A stretch of DNA of 32,043 nt from Bacteroidota bacterium (GTDB taxonomy: Bacteria > Bacteroidota > Ignavibacteria > Ignavibacteriales > Ignavibacteriaceae): NCBI GenBank assembly GCA_021824565.1, contig JAKAKL010000113.1, positions 1-32,043 of the forward strand, given 5' to 3'. The notes under the pieces are model-generated. The model did not search any database, was not told the DNA's origin, and saw only the letters and a program-made list of their open reading frames with translations. Numbering within the stretch: the stretch's first letter is position 1; the number at the start of each line of letters is the position of its first letter. Below, piece by piece: positions 1-9,400 of this stretch. Both the position numbers and the translations under genes were made by a program.

Positions 1-145
1 CGTATTAGTTAACGAAGAGAAAAACGCAGGCAGCTATAGAATTAAATTTAATGGAAGCACGTTATCCAGCGGAATATATTTCTATAAACTGCAGGCGGGG
101 AATTTTACGCAGACAAAGAAGTTGATATTACTGAAATAATATAAA
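1..145 (+). repeat. Direct repeat copy A: T9SS tail cassette
   Basis: Positions 1-145 match 2671-2815 with only two differences by eye (C/T at 25 and G/T at 39). Identity runs through the stop codon and about six bases beyond, then stops. The left limit of copy A is cut by the window edge. Confidence 0.95.
2..139 (+). CDS. 3' end of a T9SS-sorted secreted protein (partial)
   Basis: The open frame enters from the left edge and encodes about 45 residues, ending KKLILLK followed by TAA at 137-139. The residues match the last strands of a type IX secretion type-A sorting domain ([10 protein letters not shown], then [12 protein letters not shown]). Such tails direct cargo through the T9SS outer-membrane translocon and are usually removed during anchoring or release. 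The stretch is the same, apart from two bases, as the end of the gene at 380-2809, so the missing part was probably a similar surface protein. The body of the gene lies outside the window, so its function cannot be stated. Confidence 0.85.
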   Translation, partial: VLVNEEKNAGSYRIKFNGSTLSSGIYFYKLQAGNFTQTKKLILLK

Positions 146-171
146 CTAGGTATATAATTTTGTTTACTATA

Positions 172-194
172 ATGTCTCTGTGGTTCAGAGACAT
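172..194 (+). terminator. Hairpin after the first T9SS gene
   Basis: A 9-bp perfect inverted repeat (ATGTCTCTG / CAGAGACAT) with a 5-nt loop lies 33 nt after the stop of the partial gene. Outer bases (ACTATA near 165 and TATAGT near 208) can extend it. The downstream sequence is T-rich but has no clean T-run, so termination is inferred. Confidence 0.5.
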
Positions 195-264
195 AATTTG
201 TCTTTATAGTAGAAGCATTGACATTACTTTTGTTATAAAATCTTTTAAAAGTTGGGAAAAATTA

Positions 265-295
265 TTGCTTAAATCTATCACATGGGATATTTTAA
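265..295 (+). promoter_or_regulatory. Promoter of the Asp-box T9SS gene
   Basis: TTG (265-267), exactly 20 nt, then TATTTTAA (288-295). This follows the Bacteroidota-type pattern of a -33 TTG and a -7 TAnnTTTG and matches the spacing of seven other sites here. It predicts a start near 302 and a leader of about 78 nt. Confidence 0.5.
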
Positions 296-379
296 ATAGT
301 ATAAAAAATAATAATTAGGAAGTTACAATAGCTATTTGATTCTTAGGCAATATCATCTTAACCAAGAGGAGTTATTAAA

Positions 380-2809
380 ATGAAACGCTCGCTTATACTA
401 TCCATGTTTTTACTTTTCACAATGTTTTCAGCAAAAGCGCAATGGCAGCCGGCAAATGGAGCAGGAGGCACGGTTACATGTTTTGCATCTTGTCCGGATG
501 GATCGGGAGGAACAAATATATTTGCCGGTACAACGAACGGTGTTATAAAATCAACAGATAATGGTCTCACATGGACATCCGCGAGCAAGGGTATTACCTG
601 TATGTCGATCCATGCACTTGCTGTCAGTCAGAATGGAACCGGCGGCTATAATATTTTTGCAGGTACAGGCGTTATAAGTGGTTCTGGTTTAGCGTATAAA
701 GTGAATGGAGGGGTTTTCATTTCTACTGATGGCGGTACAAACTGGAGCGATGCAGGGTTAGATACAATATTCGTTACATCGCTTGCAGCGTATCCTAACT
801 CAACAAATGACTGCAACATTTTTGCAGGCGCAGGCTTTGGTAGTAGACACCACTTATTTTCTTCTACGAACAACGGCTTAACCTGGAACTCTATTGGTTC
901 TGACAGCATCGCAGTGTGGTCGCTAAATTCATATCCGAACGGTGCAGGCGGCTACAGTCTTTACGCAGGATCAGGAATCTACACACAAGTGGGGAGTGTA
1001 GTGGAAACTATAGGAGGCGTCTATCGCTCGACAGATAATGGTAAAAGCTGGGATAGTTTACTAGCAGGCGATGTTAACTGCATTGCGGTAAAGGATTCAG
1101 ATATTTATGCTGGAACAATTTTAGGATTATATCATTCTTCTAACAATGGTGCAAGCTGGAACCCAGACACAATCACATTAAACGGCTTTCACCTGCCAAA
1201 TCAGTTTATTGGCGGCACGAGTATAACGAGCATAGCTGCAATCCCGGATGGAAAAGGCGGAACAATACTCTTCGCCGGCATAAATGCCAAATCTGGTTCT
1301 GTTAGTGTTAGTGCATTGGTTCGCTCAACAGATAACGGCGTAACATGGAGCTGCCCTATATCCTGGTCTTCGTCTGTTAGCGCTGTACCAAATGGTGCGG
1401 GGGGATTTAATATATTTGCCGGCGGGCAGAAATTACTTCGTTCTACGGACAATGGGGCAACGTGGTTAACAACAAATATTGGTATGTCAGATGCGGATAT
1501 TCATTTTCTCACTACTGTTCCCAATAGTTCAGGAGGTACTGATCTTATTACTTCATATTACCCAAATTTCTTGCTCCGTTCTACAAATGATGGAGCAACC
1601 TGGTTTGATATCGATACTTCGGGATTGGCAAGTGGATTTGTGAGTCCATACGGGGGGGCTTTTACAACTATGCCAAATAAATCTGGTGGTGTAAATTTTT
1701 ATGTTGCCTGCTATGGCAAATTGATTAATCTATTTAACCTAAGCACGATTGTGAAATTTTATGAATCGACTAACAATGGATCGAGTTGGAACTCCCTGAA
1801 TGGTATTAATACTAACATTTTAGATTATGACGGTACACTGAGCATGGCATCAGCACCAAACAGAATTGGAGGATATAACATTTTTGAATCAGGTGAATCA
1901 ACGCCAAATATGCTATCGACCGATAATGGTTCAACATGGCAAACTCCGAAAGAATCATTTCAAGCTTACACATACGTTGTGGATGACTCAATTACTTATG
2001 CGCTTAATGGCGGAATAAATTTTTCTACAGATGGAGGTCTAACTTGGGCAAGGACTAATTCGCCAGGGTATCTGGTTTGGTCATTTGCCGCGAAGGGTAA
2101 ATATCTACTTGCAGGCACCCCTAATAACGGTGTATATTTATCAACCGATAGTGGTACAACTTGGAATGCTGTTAACAACGGCGCATTGAGCAGTGTAATT
2201 TCAAATTCTGGAATTAGTTCTGTAGGTATAGTTCCGGATGGAAATGGAAGTTACAAATTCTTGGTTTGTACTTTCCCTTTATATCAAGGTATACCCGGAA
2301 GAAATAATTATATATTCTTATCAACTAATTTTGGTGTAACATGGTCTGATGTGAGTGACGGGTTACCTTTGGATGGTGCTATTATAAACCTGGTCGAAAA
2401 AAATGATAGAAATGGAATCCCTTATATTTATGCAGGTTTCGGTGCGCCACTTTCTGCTCCATATTCTTTTGGTTATCATGGTATTTGGCGACGCCCACTA
2501 TCGGAGTTAGTTGTTGATGTAAAAGAATCGCTCAATCAAACTCCAACTCGTTTTTCACTCGGGCAGAATTATCCAAACCCGTTTAATCCATCTACAACGA
2601 TAAGCTATAGTATTCCGCAAAGGAGTTATGTAACGCTGAAAGTATATGATATGCTTGGCAAAGAAGTAAGCGTATTAGTTAACGAAGAGAAAAATGCAGG
2701 CAGCTATATAATTAAATTTAATGGAAGCACGTTATCCAGCGGAATATATTTCTATAAACTGCAGGCGGGGAATTTTACGCAGACAAAGAAGTTGATATTA
2801 CTGAAATAA
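380..2809 (+). CDS. Secreted Asp-box (BNR) repeat protein with T9SS sorting domain
   Basis: The 809-residue protein starts with a clear signal peptide (MKRSLILSMFLLFTMFSAKA, then Q). Its body is made of about 13 Asp-box motifs of the form STDNGxTW (for example STDNGLTWTS, STNNGSSWNS, STDGGLTWAR), the hallmark of sialidase/sortilin/Ycf48-type beta-propellers. The last 95 or so residues form a T9SS type-A sorting domain with YPNPFNP at residues 731-737 and the terminal KKLILLK. AAGAGGAG 10 nt upstream supports the ATG. The protein should be exported through Sec and then T9SS to the cell surface or medium. No catalytic sialidase residues were recognised, so a binding or structural role is as likely as an enzymatic one. 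It sits alone between its own promoter and tpiA. Confidence 0.9.
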   Translation: MKRSLILSMFLLFTMFSAKAQWQPANGAGGTVTCFASCPDGSGGTNIFAGTTNGVIKSTDNGLTWTSASKGITCMSIHALAVSQNGTGGYNIFAGTGVISGSGLAYKVNGGVFISTDGGTNWSDAGLDTIFVTSLAAYPNSTNDCNIFAGAGFGSRHHLFSSTNNGLTWNSIGSDSIAVWSLNSYPNGAGGYSLYAGSGIYTQVGSVVETIGGVYRSTDNGKSWDSLLAGDVNCIAVKDSDIYAGTILGLYHSSNNGASWNPDTITLNGFHLPNQFIGGTSITSIAAIPDGKGGTILFAGINAKSGSVSVSALVRSTDNGVTWSCPISWSSSVSAVPNGAGGFNIFAGGQKLLRSTDNGATWLTTNIGMSDADIHFLTTVPNSSGGTDLITSYYPNFLLRSTNDGATWFDIDTSGLASGFVSPYGGAFTTMPNKSGGVNFYVACYGKLINLFNLSTIVKFYESTNNGSSWNSLNGINTNILDYDGTLSMASAPNRIGGYNIFESGESTPNMLSTDNGSTWQTPKESFQAYTYVVDDSITYALNGGINFSTDGGLTWARTNSPGYLVWSFAAKGKYLLAGTPNNGVYLSTDSGTTWNAVNNGALSSVISNSGISSVGIVPDGNGSYKFLVCTFPLYQGIPGRNNYIFLSTNFGVTWSDVSDGLPLDGAIINLVEKNDRNGIPYIYAGFGAPLSAPYSFGYHGIWRRPLSELVVDVKESLNQTPTRFSLGQNYPNPFNPSTTISYSIPQRSYVTLKVYDMLGKEVSVLVNEEKNAGSYIIKFNGSTLSSGIYFYKLQAGNFTQTKKLILLK

Positions 2810-2815
2810 TATAAA
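2671..2815 (+). repeat. Direct repeat copy B: T9SS tail cassette
   Basis: Second copy of the sequence at 1-145, 143 of 145 bases identical. It covers the last 45 or so codons of the T9SS protein gene at 380-2809 plus the first bases after the stop. Homology this high at DNA level, including a few non-coding bases, suggests recent duplication or gene conversion. Confidence 0.95.
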
Positions 2816-2852
2816 GAAGCTTAATATTATTTTTTGAAACTGCTGAAAATGA

Positions 2853-2883
2853 TTGAAGGAAAGTTCTATCTTTATTAGCTTTA
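2853..2883 (+). promoter_or_regulatory. Promoter of tpiA
   Basis: TTG (2853-2855), 20-nt spacer, TAGCTTTA (2876-2883). Same architecture as the other promoters in the window; seven of the eight -7 octamer positions fit TAnnTTTG. Predicted start near 2890, about 40 nt before the tpiA ATG. Confidence 0.5.
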
Positions 2884-2928
2884 AAATGTAATTCCAAAAT
2901 ATTATTATAATTCAGAGTAGAGAAAAAA

Positions 2929-3684
2929 ATGCGTAGAAAAGTCATAGCTGGAAACTGGAAGATGAATAACAATCTTCCGGAATCGGAAAATCTAATTTCT
3001 AAATTAATAAGCGGACTAAGCACGGGAAAAAATAATTGCGACGTAATTATATGTCCGCCGTTTACATCATTAAGCCTGGCTGCTTCATTGATAAAGGGTA
3101 GTCAAATAAAATTAGGTGCTCAAAATATGTATTATGAAGAAAGCGGAGCTTTTACAGGCGAAGTTTCAGCTTCTATGTTAAAAAGCGCCGGCTGCGAATA
3201 CGTTATTCTTGGTCATTCAGAAAGAAGAACAATCTTTGGCGAAAAAGATGAGCAGATTAATAAAAAAATTAAGAAAGCTTTGAGCAGCGGATTGAAGCCG
3301 ATCTTTTGTGTAGGCGAAACACTTGAAGAAAGAGAGATCGGCGTTACAAATGATATAATAAAAAGACAGGTCAATGAAGGCTTAAGCGGTCTTAGTGAAA
3401 AAGACCTTGATACAATAATTATAGCATACGAACCGGTTTGGGCAATAGGGACAGGGAAAACAGCAACTCCGGCTCAAGCACAGGAAGTTCATAGTTTTAT
3501 TAGAAGTTTGATTTCCGGTTTATTTTCCCCGGCATCCGCTGAAAAAATGATAATTCAATACGGCGGAAGCGTAAAGCCGGATAATGCAAAAGAGCTTCTT
3601 TCTCAGAAAGATATTGACGGCGCGCTCGTTGGAGGCGCATGTCTGAAAGCAGAATCTTTCATCGGAATAATTGAAGCGGCTTAA
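2929..3684 (+). CDS. tpiA: Triosephosphate isomerase
   Basis: Interconverts dihydroxyacetone phosphate and glyceraldehyde 3-phosphate in glycolysis and gluconeogenesis, in the cytoplasm. The 251-residue length is normal. All catalytic landmarks are present: Lys11 in GNWKMN, His96 in GHSERR, the catalytic base Glu168 in AYEPVWAIGTG (start of loop 6), then the phosphate-binding GGSVKPDN and GALVGGACL near the C-terminus. The start is fixed by the family N-terminus (MRRKVIAGNWKMN); the ribosome site is weak (GAG then an A-run). It is transcribed alone, with its own promoter and a hairpin after it. Confidence 0.98.
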   Translation: MRRKVIAGNWKMNNNLPESENLISKLISGLSTGKNNCDVIICPPFTSLSLAASLIKGSQIKLGAQNMYYEESGAFTGEVSASMLKSAGCEYVILGHSERRTIFGEKDEQINKKIKKALSSGLKPIFCVGETLEEREIGVTNDIIKRQVNEGLSGLSEKDLDTIIIAYEPVWAIGTGKTATPAQAQEVHSFIRSLISGLFSPASAEKMIIQYGGSVKPDNAKELLSQKDIDGALVGGACLKAESFIGIIEAA

Positions 3685-3709
3685 AATATTATTTATTAAC
3701 AAATTATGC

Positions 3710-3742
3710 GGGCAGTTAAAGCCATAAATTGCTAAGCTGCCC
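3710..3742 (+). terminator. Hairpin downstream of tpiA
   Basis: GGGCAG (3710-3715) pairs with CTGCCC (3737-3742), extended by TTA/TAA across a one-base bulge. It lies 25 nt after the tpiA stop. The sequence after it is AT-rich without a strong T-run, so it is a moderate terminator candidate. Confidence 0.45.
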
Positions 3743-3753
3743 TAAAATTTCCG

Positions 3754-3784
3754 TTGATTTCCCCTCCTTTATTTTGTATATTTG
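3754..3784 (+). promoter_or_regulatory. Promoter of the GH2-like/smc operon
   Basis: TTG (3754-3756), 20-nt spacer, TATATTTG (3777-3784), a perfect TAnnTTTG. Transcription would start near 3791. That is downstream of a TTG at 3782 that could otherwise open the reading frame, so it favours the ATG at 3821. Confidence 0.55.
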
Positions 3785-3820
3785 ACAACTTTTTTTAAAA
3801 TCTTAGGACGAACTATTCGG

Positions 3821-6412
3821 ATGGGTCTTTCCAGATCATTTTTTCTTTCGTTTTTTTTCTTGCTGACAATTTTTACCTGCCCAAACAATGGACAAATAAT
3901 CTTCAAAGAATTACCGCAGTATAAAGCAAATTTTTCAGATTCTACATTTTTCGGCACCACACAGACAAGAAAAGTTATTTCCCTTGACGGCACCTGGAAG
4001 GTTTTTCCTTCAGCCAAAAAAGAAGACCAGGCTGTGGAAATAACAGTCCCATCAATTTTCCAGGGAAACGGCAGCTTAATTTTTGAAAAGCATTTTTATT
4101 TAACAAAAAATCAAGTTGAAAACCATCGCTTAAAGCTTTCTTTCTTAGGATTAAATTATTCGGCGGATATATCGGTTAACGGCGTAATTATTTACAGACA
4201 GACAGGCGGCGAATTTCCTTTTGAAATAAATCTTCCAAAGGATATACTAAAGGAAGATGAGAATAATTTACTCTCGGTAAAACTGTATTATAAACTTGAT
4301 TCGGAAAATACAATCCCGGTGAAACAGAGATTTCTTTTCCCCAAGAATTACGGCGGTATATTAAGAGATGTATTTATAATTCAAACGCCGGATGTTTCGA
4401 TTAATAATTTTAATATTTCTTACAACTACAGCCCTACGGCTAACAAAGCTAAAATAGATTTATATGCGCGGATAGAAAACCGTGATTTTAACAGGGACAC
4501 TTTAAATTCTTCTCCGGAATTTACATTGAAAGTAAAGTTTGTACCGCAAAGCGGCGGCAGCGTTCAGTATGCGCCGGATAATACTTTCCAGCTAAGCCAG
4601 AACAGGAATAAAGATGTTAACGAATCATTTGAAATAACTGCTCCGGATGTTTGGTCTCCTTCAAGCCCGCAATCTTATTTTGCTTATGTCGAGCTTTGGC
4701 GCGGCACAAGTTTAATAGACCGCGAAGTTCGGAACGTTTCGTTTTATTCATTAACATCGACAAACGAATCTTTAAATCTAAACGGCAGACAGTTTTCTTT
4801 AAACGGCGTTACTTATATCCCTTCATTCCAAAATTACGGCAATCTTGAAAGCTATCAGCAGATGGACCAGGACATCAAGATGATAAAGGAACTTGGTTTT
4901 AACTGCGTGCGTTTTGAAAAAGGAATTCCGCATCCTTATTATTTGTCCCTTTGTGAAAAATACGGCTTGCTAGCTTTCGTAGAGCTTCCGTTAAACGGCA
5001 TTCCATCTGAAATTATAGACAGCAAGAACTTTACCTCGCGCAGTGAAAATTATTTAACTAACTTTCTCAACGCATACAGAAAATATTCTGCTATCGCTGC
5101 GGTCGGTTTGGGCGATTCATATATTTCACAGCCGTCTTTAGTAAATCCGTTTATCAGCAAGCTCGCAGGTATTATAAAAAGCGAGACTAATTTTCTAACG
5201 TATGCCTCTTTTAGCAAAGACAAGATTTCTCCCATTGATAATTTAGATTTGTATGGATTAGAATTCTTAAATGCTCCGGTAAGCGGTATTATAGATCGTG
5301 TTAAAGCGGCTCAGGATGACTTAGGTGCCGGTAAAGTTTTTATCAGCGAAGCTACTTACCTTGTAAATGCCGGGAACACTGACGGCTATGTAAATGATTT
5401 TTCATTTGAAGCACAGGCAAAATACTTTCAGGATTTGCTCGATTATACAGCCAACAATCCGCTTGCCGGATTTTTTATAAACTCTATGTTTGATTACCGC
5501 GGCGATTATGCTTCTCTAAGCGCCGGGTACAGCAAGGATAATTTATATCAGCTTGGAATCTGCAGCGAAGATAGAAGCACCGACAGACTCGGCTATAAAG
5601 TTGTTTACTCTGTTTTTCACAATACCGACAAAGTAACAATTCCAATCGGGAATAAGAAAGATCATTCGCCGATGATATTTATTCTCGCCGGACTTCTGCT
5701 TGCCATCGCTTTAGGAATATTAGTGAACTCAGGACGTAAATTCAGAGAGGACGCTTCCCGCGCTCTGCTGCGACCATATAATTTTTTTGCAGATGTAAGA
5801 GACATGAGAATTATGTCCGGTCCTCAATCTACTTTCCTTGCTGTAATAGTTTCAATAACGTCTGCGCTCATACTCAGCAATATGCTTTTTTATCTGCGTG
5901 AAAATATTTTTATAGAGAAATTAATTTTATCTTTCGGAAGCAGCGGTATGATGGCTACGGCGAGCTATCTCGCATGGCATCCGATTCAATCGCTTGTATG
6001 GCTTACAATTGTATCTATTATGGTTCTTGTTGCTATAACAATAATAGTAAAAGCCGCTTCCTTTTTTGTTAGGAACAGAGTATTTTTATCAAGCGCATAC
6101 TTTGCGGTAATCTGGTCATTTCTTCCGATTGTGCTTCTTATTCCGGTAGGAATTGTATTATTTCGACTTCTCAATGCGGATATAGCGAACATATATATTT
6201 ATATTGGATTAATTTTATTTATGCTATGGATATTTTACCGTCTAATGAAAGGCATATACGTAATATTCGACGTCAATTCAGGCAGCGTATATTTTTACAG
6301 TATACTTATTCTTCTTGTTTTATTCGGCGGCATGCTGATCTATTACCAGGTAAAAAATTCGGCGTTTGATTACATCCAGCTCACTTTAAAACAATTCAAC
6401 ATTTTAGGATAA
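3821..6412 (+). CDS. GH2-like glycosidase domain fused to a Yip1-like membrane domain
   Basis: Counted from the ATG at 3821 the protein has 863 residues. It starts with a signal peptide (MGLSRSFFLSFFFLLTIF). Residues about 30-200 look like the GH2 jelly-roll sugar-binding domain, about 200-320 like the Ig-like domain, and about 325-600 like the TIM barrel (MIKELGFNCVRFEKGIPHP, LLAFVELPLNG). The usual LGNE acid/base site reads LGDS at 430-433, so the acid/base Glu seems absent. Glu510 in FISEATYL fits the nucleophile position. After residue 610 there are about six membrane spans resembling Yip1 family proteins. The frame is also open from a TTG at 3782, but the promoter and signal peptide favour 3821. 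It is probably an envelope protein facing the periplasm; sugar binding is more likely than hydrolysis. It is followed by smc after 6 nt. Confidence 0.75.
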   Translation: MGLSRSFFLSFFFLLTIFTCPNNGQIIFKELPQYKANFSDSTFFGTTQTRKVISLDGTWKVFPSAKKEDQAVEITVPSIFQGNGSLIFEKHFYLTKNQVENHRLKLSFLGLNYSADISVNGVIIYRQTGGEFPFEINLPKDILKEDENNLLSVKLYYKLDSENTIPVKQRFLFPKNYGGILRDVFIIQTPDVSINNFNISYNYSPTANKAKIDLYARIENRDFNRDTLNSSPEFTLKVKFVPQSGGSVQYAPDNTFQLSQNRNKDVNESFEITAPDVWSPSSPQSYFAYVELWRGTSLIDREVRNVSFYSLTSTNESLNLNGRQFSLNGVTYIPSFQNYGNLESYQQMDQDIKMIKELGFNCVRFEKGIPHPYYLSLCEKYGLLAFVELPLNGIPSEIIDSKNFTSRSENYLTNFLNAYRKYSAIAAVGLGDSYISQPSLVNPFISKLAGIIKSETNFLTYASFSKDKISPIDNLDLYGLEFLNAPVSGIIDRVKAAQDDLGAGKVFISEATYLVNAGNTDGYVNDFSFEAQAKYFQDLLDYTANNPLAGFFINSMFDYRGDYASLSAGYSKDNLYQLGICSEDRSTDRLGYKVVYSVFHNTDKVTIPIGNKKDHSPMIFILAGLLLAIALGILVNSGRKFREDASRALLRPYNFFADVRDMRIMSGPQSTFLAVIVSITSALILSNMLFYLRENIFIEKLILSFGSSGMMATASYLAWHPIQSLVWLTIVSIMVLVAITIIVKAASFFVRNRVFLSSAYFAVIWSFLPIVLLIPVGIVLFRLLNADIANIYIYIGLILFMLWIFYRLMKGIYVIFDVNSGSVYFYSILILLVLFGGMLIYYQVKNSAFDYIQLTLKQFNILG

Positions 6413-6418
6413 AGACAT

Positions 6419-9400
6419 TTGTATTTATCAAAGCTTGAAATACTCGGTTTCAAATCTTTTGCGCAGAAAACGGTCGTAAATTTTAACGAAGGCGTAACGT
6501 CAATCGTTGGACCTAACGGCTGCGGCAAAACAAATATTGTTGACGCGATACGCTGGTGTCTCGGCGAGCAGCGCAGCGGAACTCTGCGAAGCGATAAAAT
6601 GGAAAATGTTATTTTCAACGGCACGTCAAATAAGAAACCGATGGGAATGGCTGAGGTTTCTTTGTCAATTGAAAATAATAAAGGCATTCTGCCCACCGAA
6701 TATTCCGCTGTTACGATTACAAGAAGAATTTTCAGATCAGGCGAGAGCGAATATCTTCTAAACAAAAATATCTGCCGACTTAAAGACATAACAAATCTTT
6801 TCATGGATACCGGCATCGGAGCCAACGCTTATTCCGTTATCGAGCTTAAGATGGTGGAAACTATTTTAAATAATAAAACCGACGAGCGGCGCGTTATGTT
6901 TGAAGAAGCCGCAGGCGTAAATAAATACAAGCTTCGCCGCAGGCTCGCATTGAAAAAGTTAGATGAAGTTAAAGCTGATCTTACGCGTGTGAACGACATT
7001 GTTTCCGAAGTCGAAAAGAAAGTAAACTCGTTAGAACGGCAGGCAAAGAGAGCCGACAAGTACAATAAAGTTTCTTCAACTTTACGCGAACTTGAAATTG
7101 AGCTTGCAGAGAGAGAGTTGGCATTTTATAATCAGCAGAAGAAGGAAGCGCGAGAAATAAAGGAACAAAATTTTCAGGCTAAGATTAATCTTGAATCCGA
7201 GCTTGCAAAACTCGATGATGAAATAAAAGTAATTAAGCAGCAGCTTTCGGAGATAGAGTATCAATTAAAAATAAAACGCTCCGAGCTAAATGCAGAGACC
7301 GAAAAAATTTATAATGTTCAGAATAATATTTCCGTTTCGGTGGAAAGAAAAAACTCTCTTGAAAAGAACATCGAGCGTTTCAAACAAGAACTTGAGGAGC
7401 TAAGCCGGCAGCTTGCTGCAACCGAGAAAATAATTTCAGACGGCGCATTATCATTAAAAGATTTTGAAGATAAAATCGAGTCAAAAGAAGCTGAAAGATA
7501 TTCTGTTAAGGAAAAGTTAAACAGGCTCAAAGAAGAGCTTGATGAGAAAAGAAATTTCTTGAAAACGCAGGCGGATATTCTTCTTGATAAATTTAAAGAG
7601 ATTACCGGGAAAGAAAATGAGCTTTCTAACATTGAAAAATCTTTGCAGTCGAAAAACTCTTCTATAAGCAAGCTGAACGATAAAATTCAGTCGCTTACGG
7701 GCAATATCGCAAAAACCGTCGGCTATCTTGAAGAATTGAGCCAGGAAAAAAAGGAAACGGAAGATAAGCTTGCGGAAGCGGAGGAGATTTATCTGCAGAA
7801 GCAAAGGGAGAAGGAGACGCTTGAAAAAGAATTAAACAGCCTCCGGGCTAAAGAGCTTGAAATTAAGAGCGCAATAAACAGTATAAAGGATAAAATTAAC
7901 TTTATACAAAATCTTATCGATACACTTGAAGGCGTATCCAAAGGCGCCAAGGCTTTGATAGCGAACGGCGATTGGGCAAGAGGAGAAAAAGTATTGCTTG
8001 CGCATACCGGCAACTCGCCCGAAGAATACCGCTTTGCAATTGAAGCCTCGCTGAAAAATAATTTGAACAATATTCTTATAGAAAGCCTTGAAGATTTAAA
8101 AAGTGGAATAGAATATTTAAAGAACAATGAAATCGGTAAAGCGACGTTCTCCATTGTCAATGTATTTGACGGCAGCAAAAGCTTATTAGAAAAAATTTCG
8201 GAATCTATTTCCCGGAGAAAGGCGAAAAAGCTTTCTAAGGAAAACGGCTTTAAAGGCTGGGCGAAAGATTTTATTCAAGCTGACGCGAAATGGAAATTTT
8301 ATTTCGATAAAATATTGAGCAAGACTGCTGTTGTTGACACACTAGACACCGCTTTCAGCTTATCAAGCAAGTTCAGCGATTTCAACTTTGCTGCGTTGAA
8401 CGGAGATTATCTCGATAGAACGGGAATAATAGAAGCGGGTTCTGCGCCGCGCCTGGACGATTCTCTCTTCGGCAGGAAGCAGCTTCTCGAAAAACTTAAA
8501 GACGAATATCCGCTGCGCGAAGAAGAGCTGAATATTCTTAGACAAAAAATCCAATCTACGGAAGGAAAAATTTCCGAAATAGATCTTAAGGTATTGTCAG
8601 AGCGCGGAAGGCTTCTGGTAAATGATCTTGCTAATGTTGAAAAGCAAATAGCCCAATTTGAATTTGAAAAGCAAAAAGCGAATGACGAGATCGAAAAAAC
8701 CAGGCATGAGATTCAGGATTTAGTTTCCGAATCAAATAAGCTTGATAACGAATATAATGAACTTCAAAATGCTCTTTCAAACCAAATAGAAGAAAAGAAA
8801 AAGGCAGATGATAACCAGCATCTTCTCGAAGAAGACTTTAAGAAGTTCGAGCTTGAATATAACGCGGTTGTATCCGAGCAGAACAAACTGAATCTTGAAC
8901 TTGAACGGCTGCTTGGTGAAAAGAAAAACTCAGAGAACGCGATCCACCGCGCTAACGAATCAATAGAGAATATTAAGAAATCAGTATCAAAGCGCGAGTA
9001 TGATATTACTTCTTCGGGGGAGGAAGCGGAGGCTCTTGTTATAAATATTTCTGATAAAAGAAGTGAATTGGGAAAACTCGAACTTGGCAAGCATGCTTTG
9101 ATAGAAGAAGAGAAAAAGATCGATGCGGAGTACAAAGCAGTTCAAGAACAGATTACTAAAATCGAAAACCAGCAGCGCTCATTGAGAAAAGAGCGAGATA
9201 ACGTTTCCGAAACTGTGCATTCTTCAGAAATGAAACTTAATGAACTTGGAATGAAAATATCAGCGCTTCAGGAAAACATGCAGGAAAATTATTCTCTTAC
9301 AATCGAGCTGAAAGAATTTCAGGATAACGATACTTTCGATTTCAAACAGCGCAGCGATGATGTCCATGCACTAAAGCAGCAAATAAAAAATCTTGGTCCG

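Noticed and set aside
3782-3820. TTG at 3782 as start of the GH2-like gene
   Set aside because: It lies within the -7 element of the promoter and adds 13 polar/basic residues before a good signal peptide; ATG 3821 fits better.
7318-9135. Several long open frames on the strand opposite smc, and similar ones opposite the other large genes
   Set aside because: They lie fully inside well-supported genes, have Ser/Phe-rich low-complexity products with no motif or ribosome site, and are complements of coiled-coil or repeat codons.
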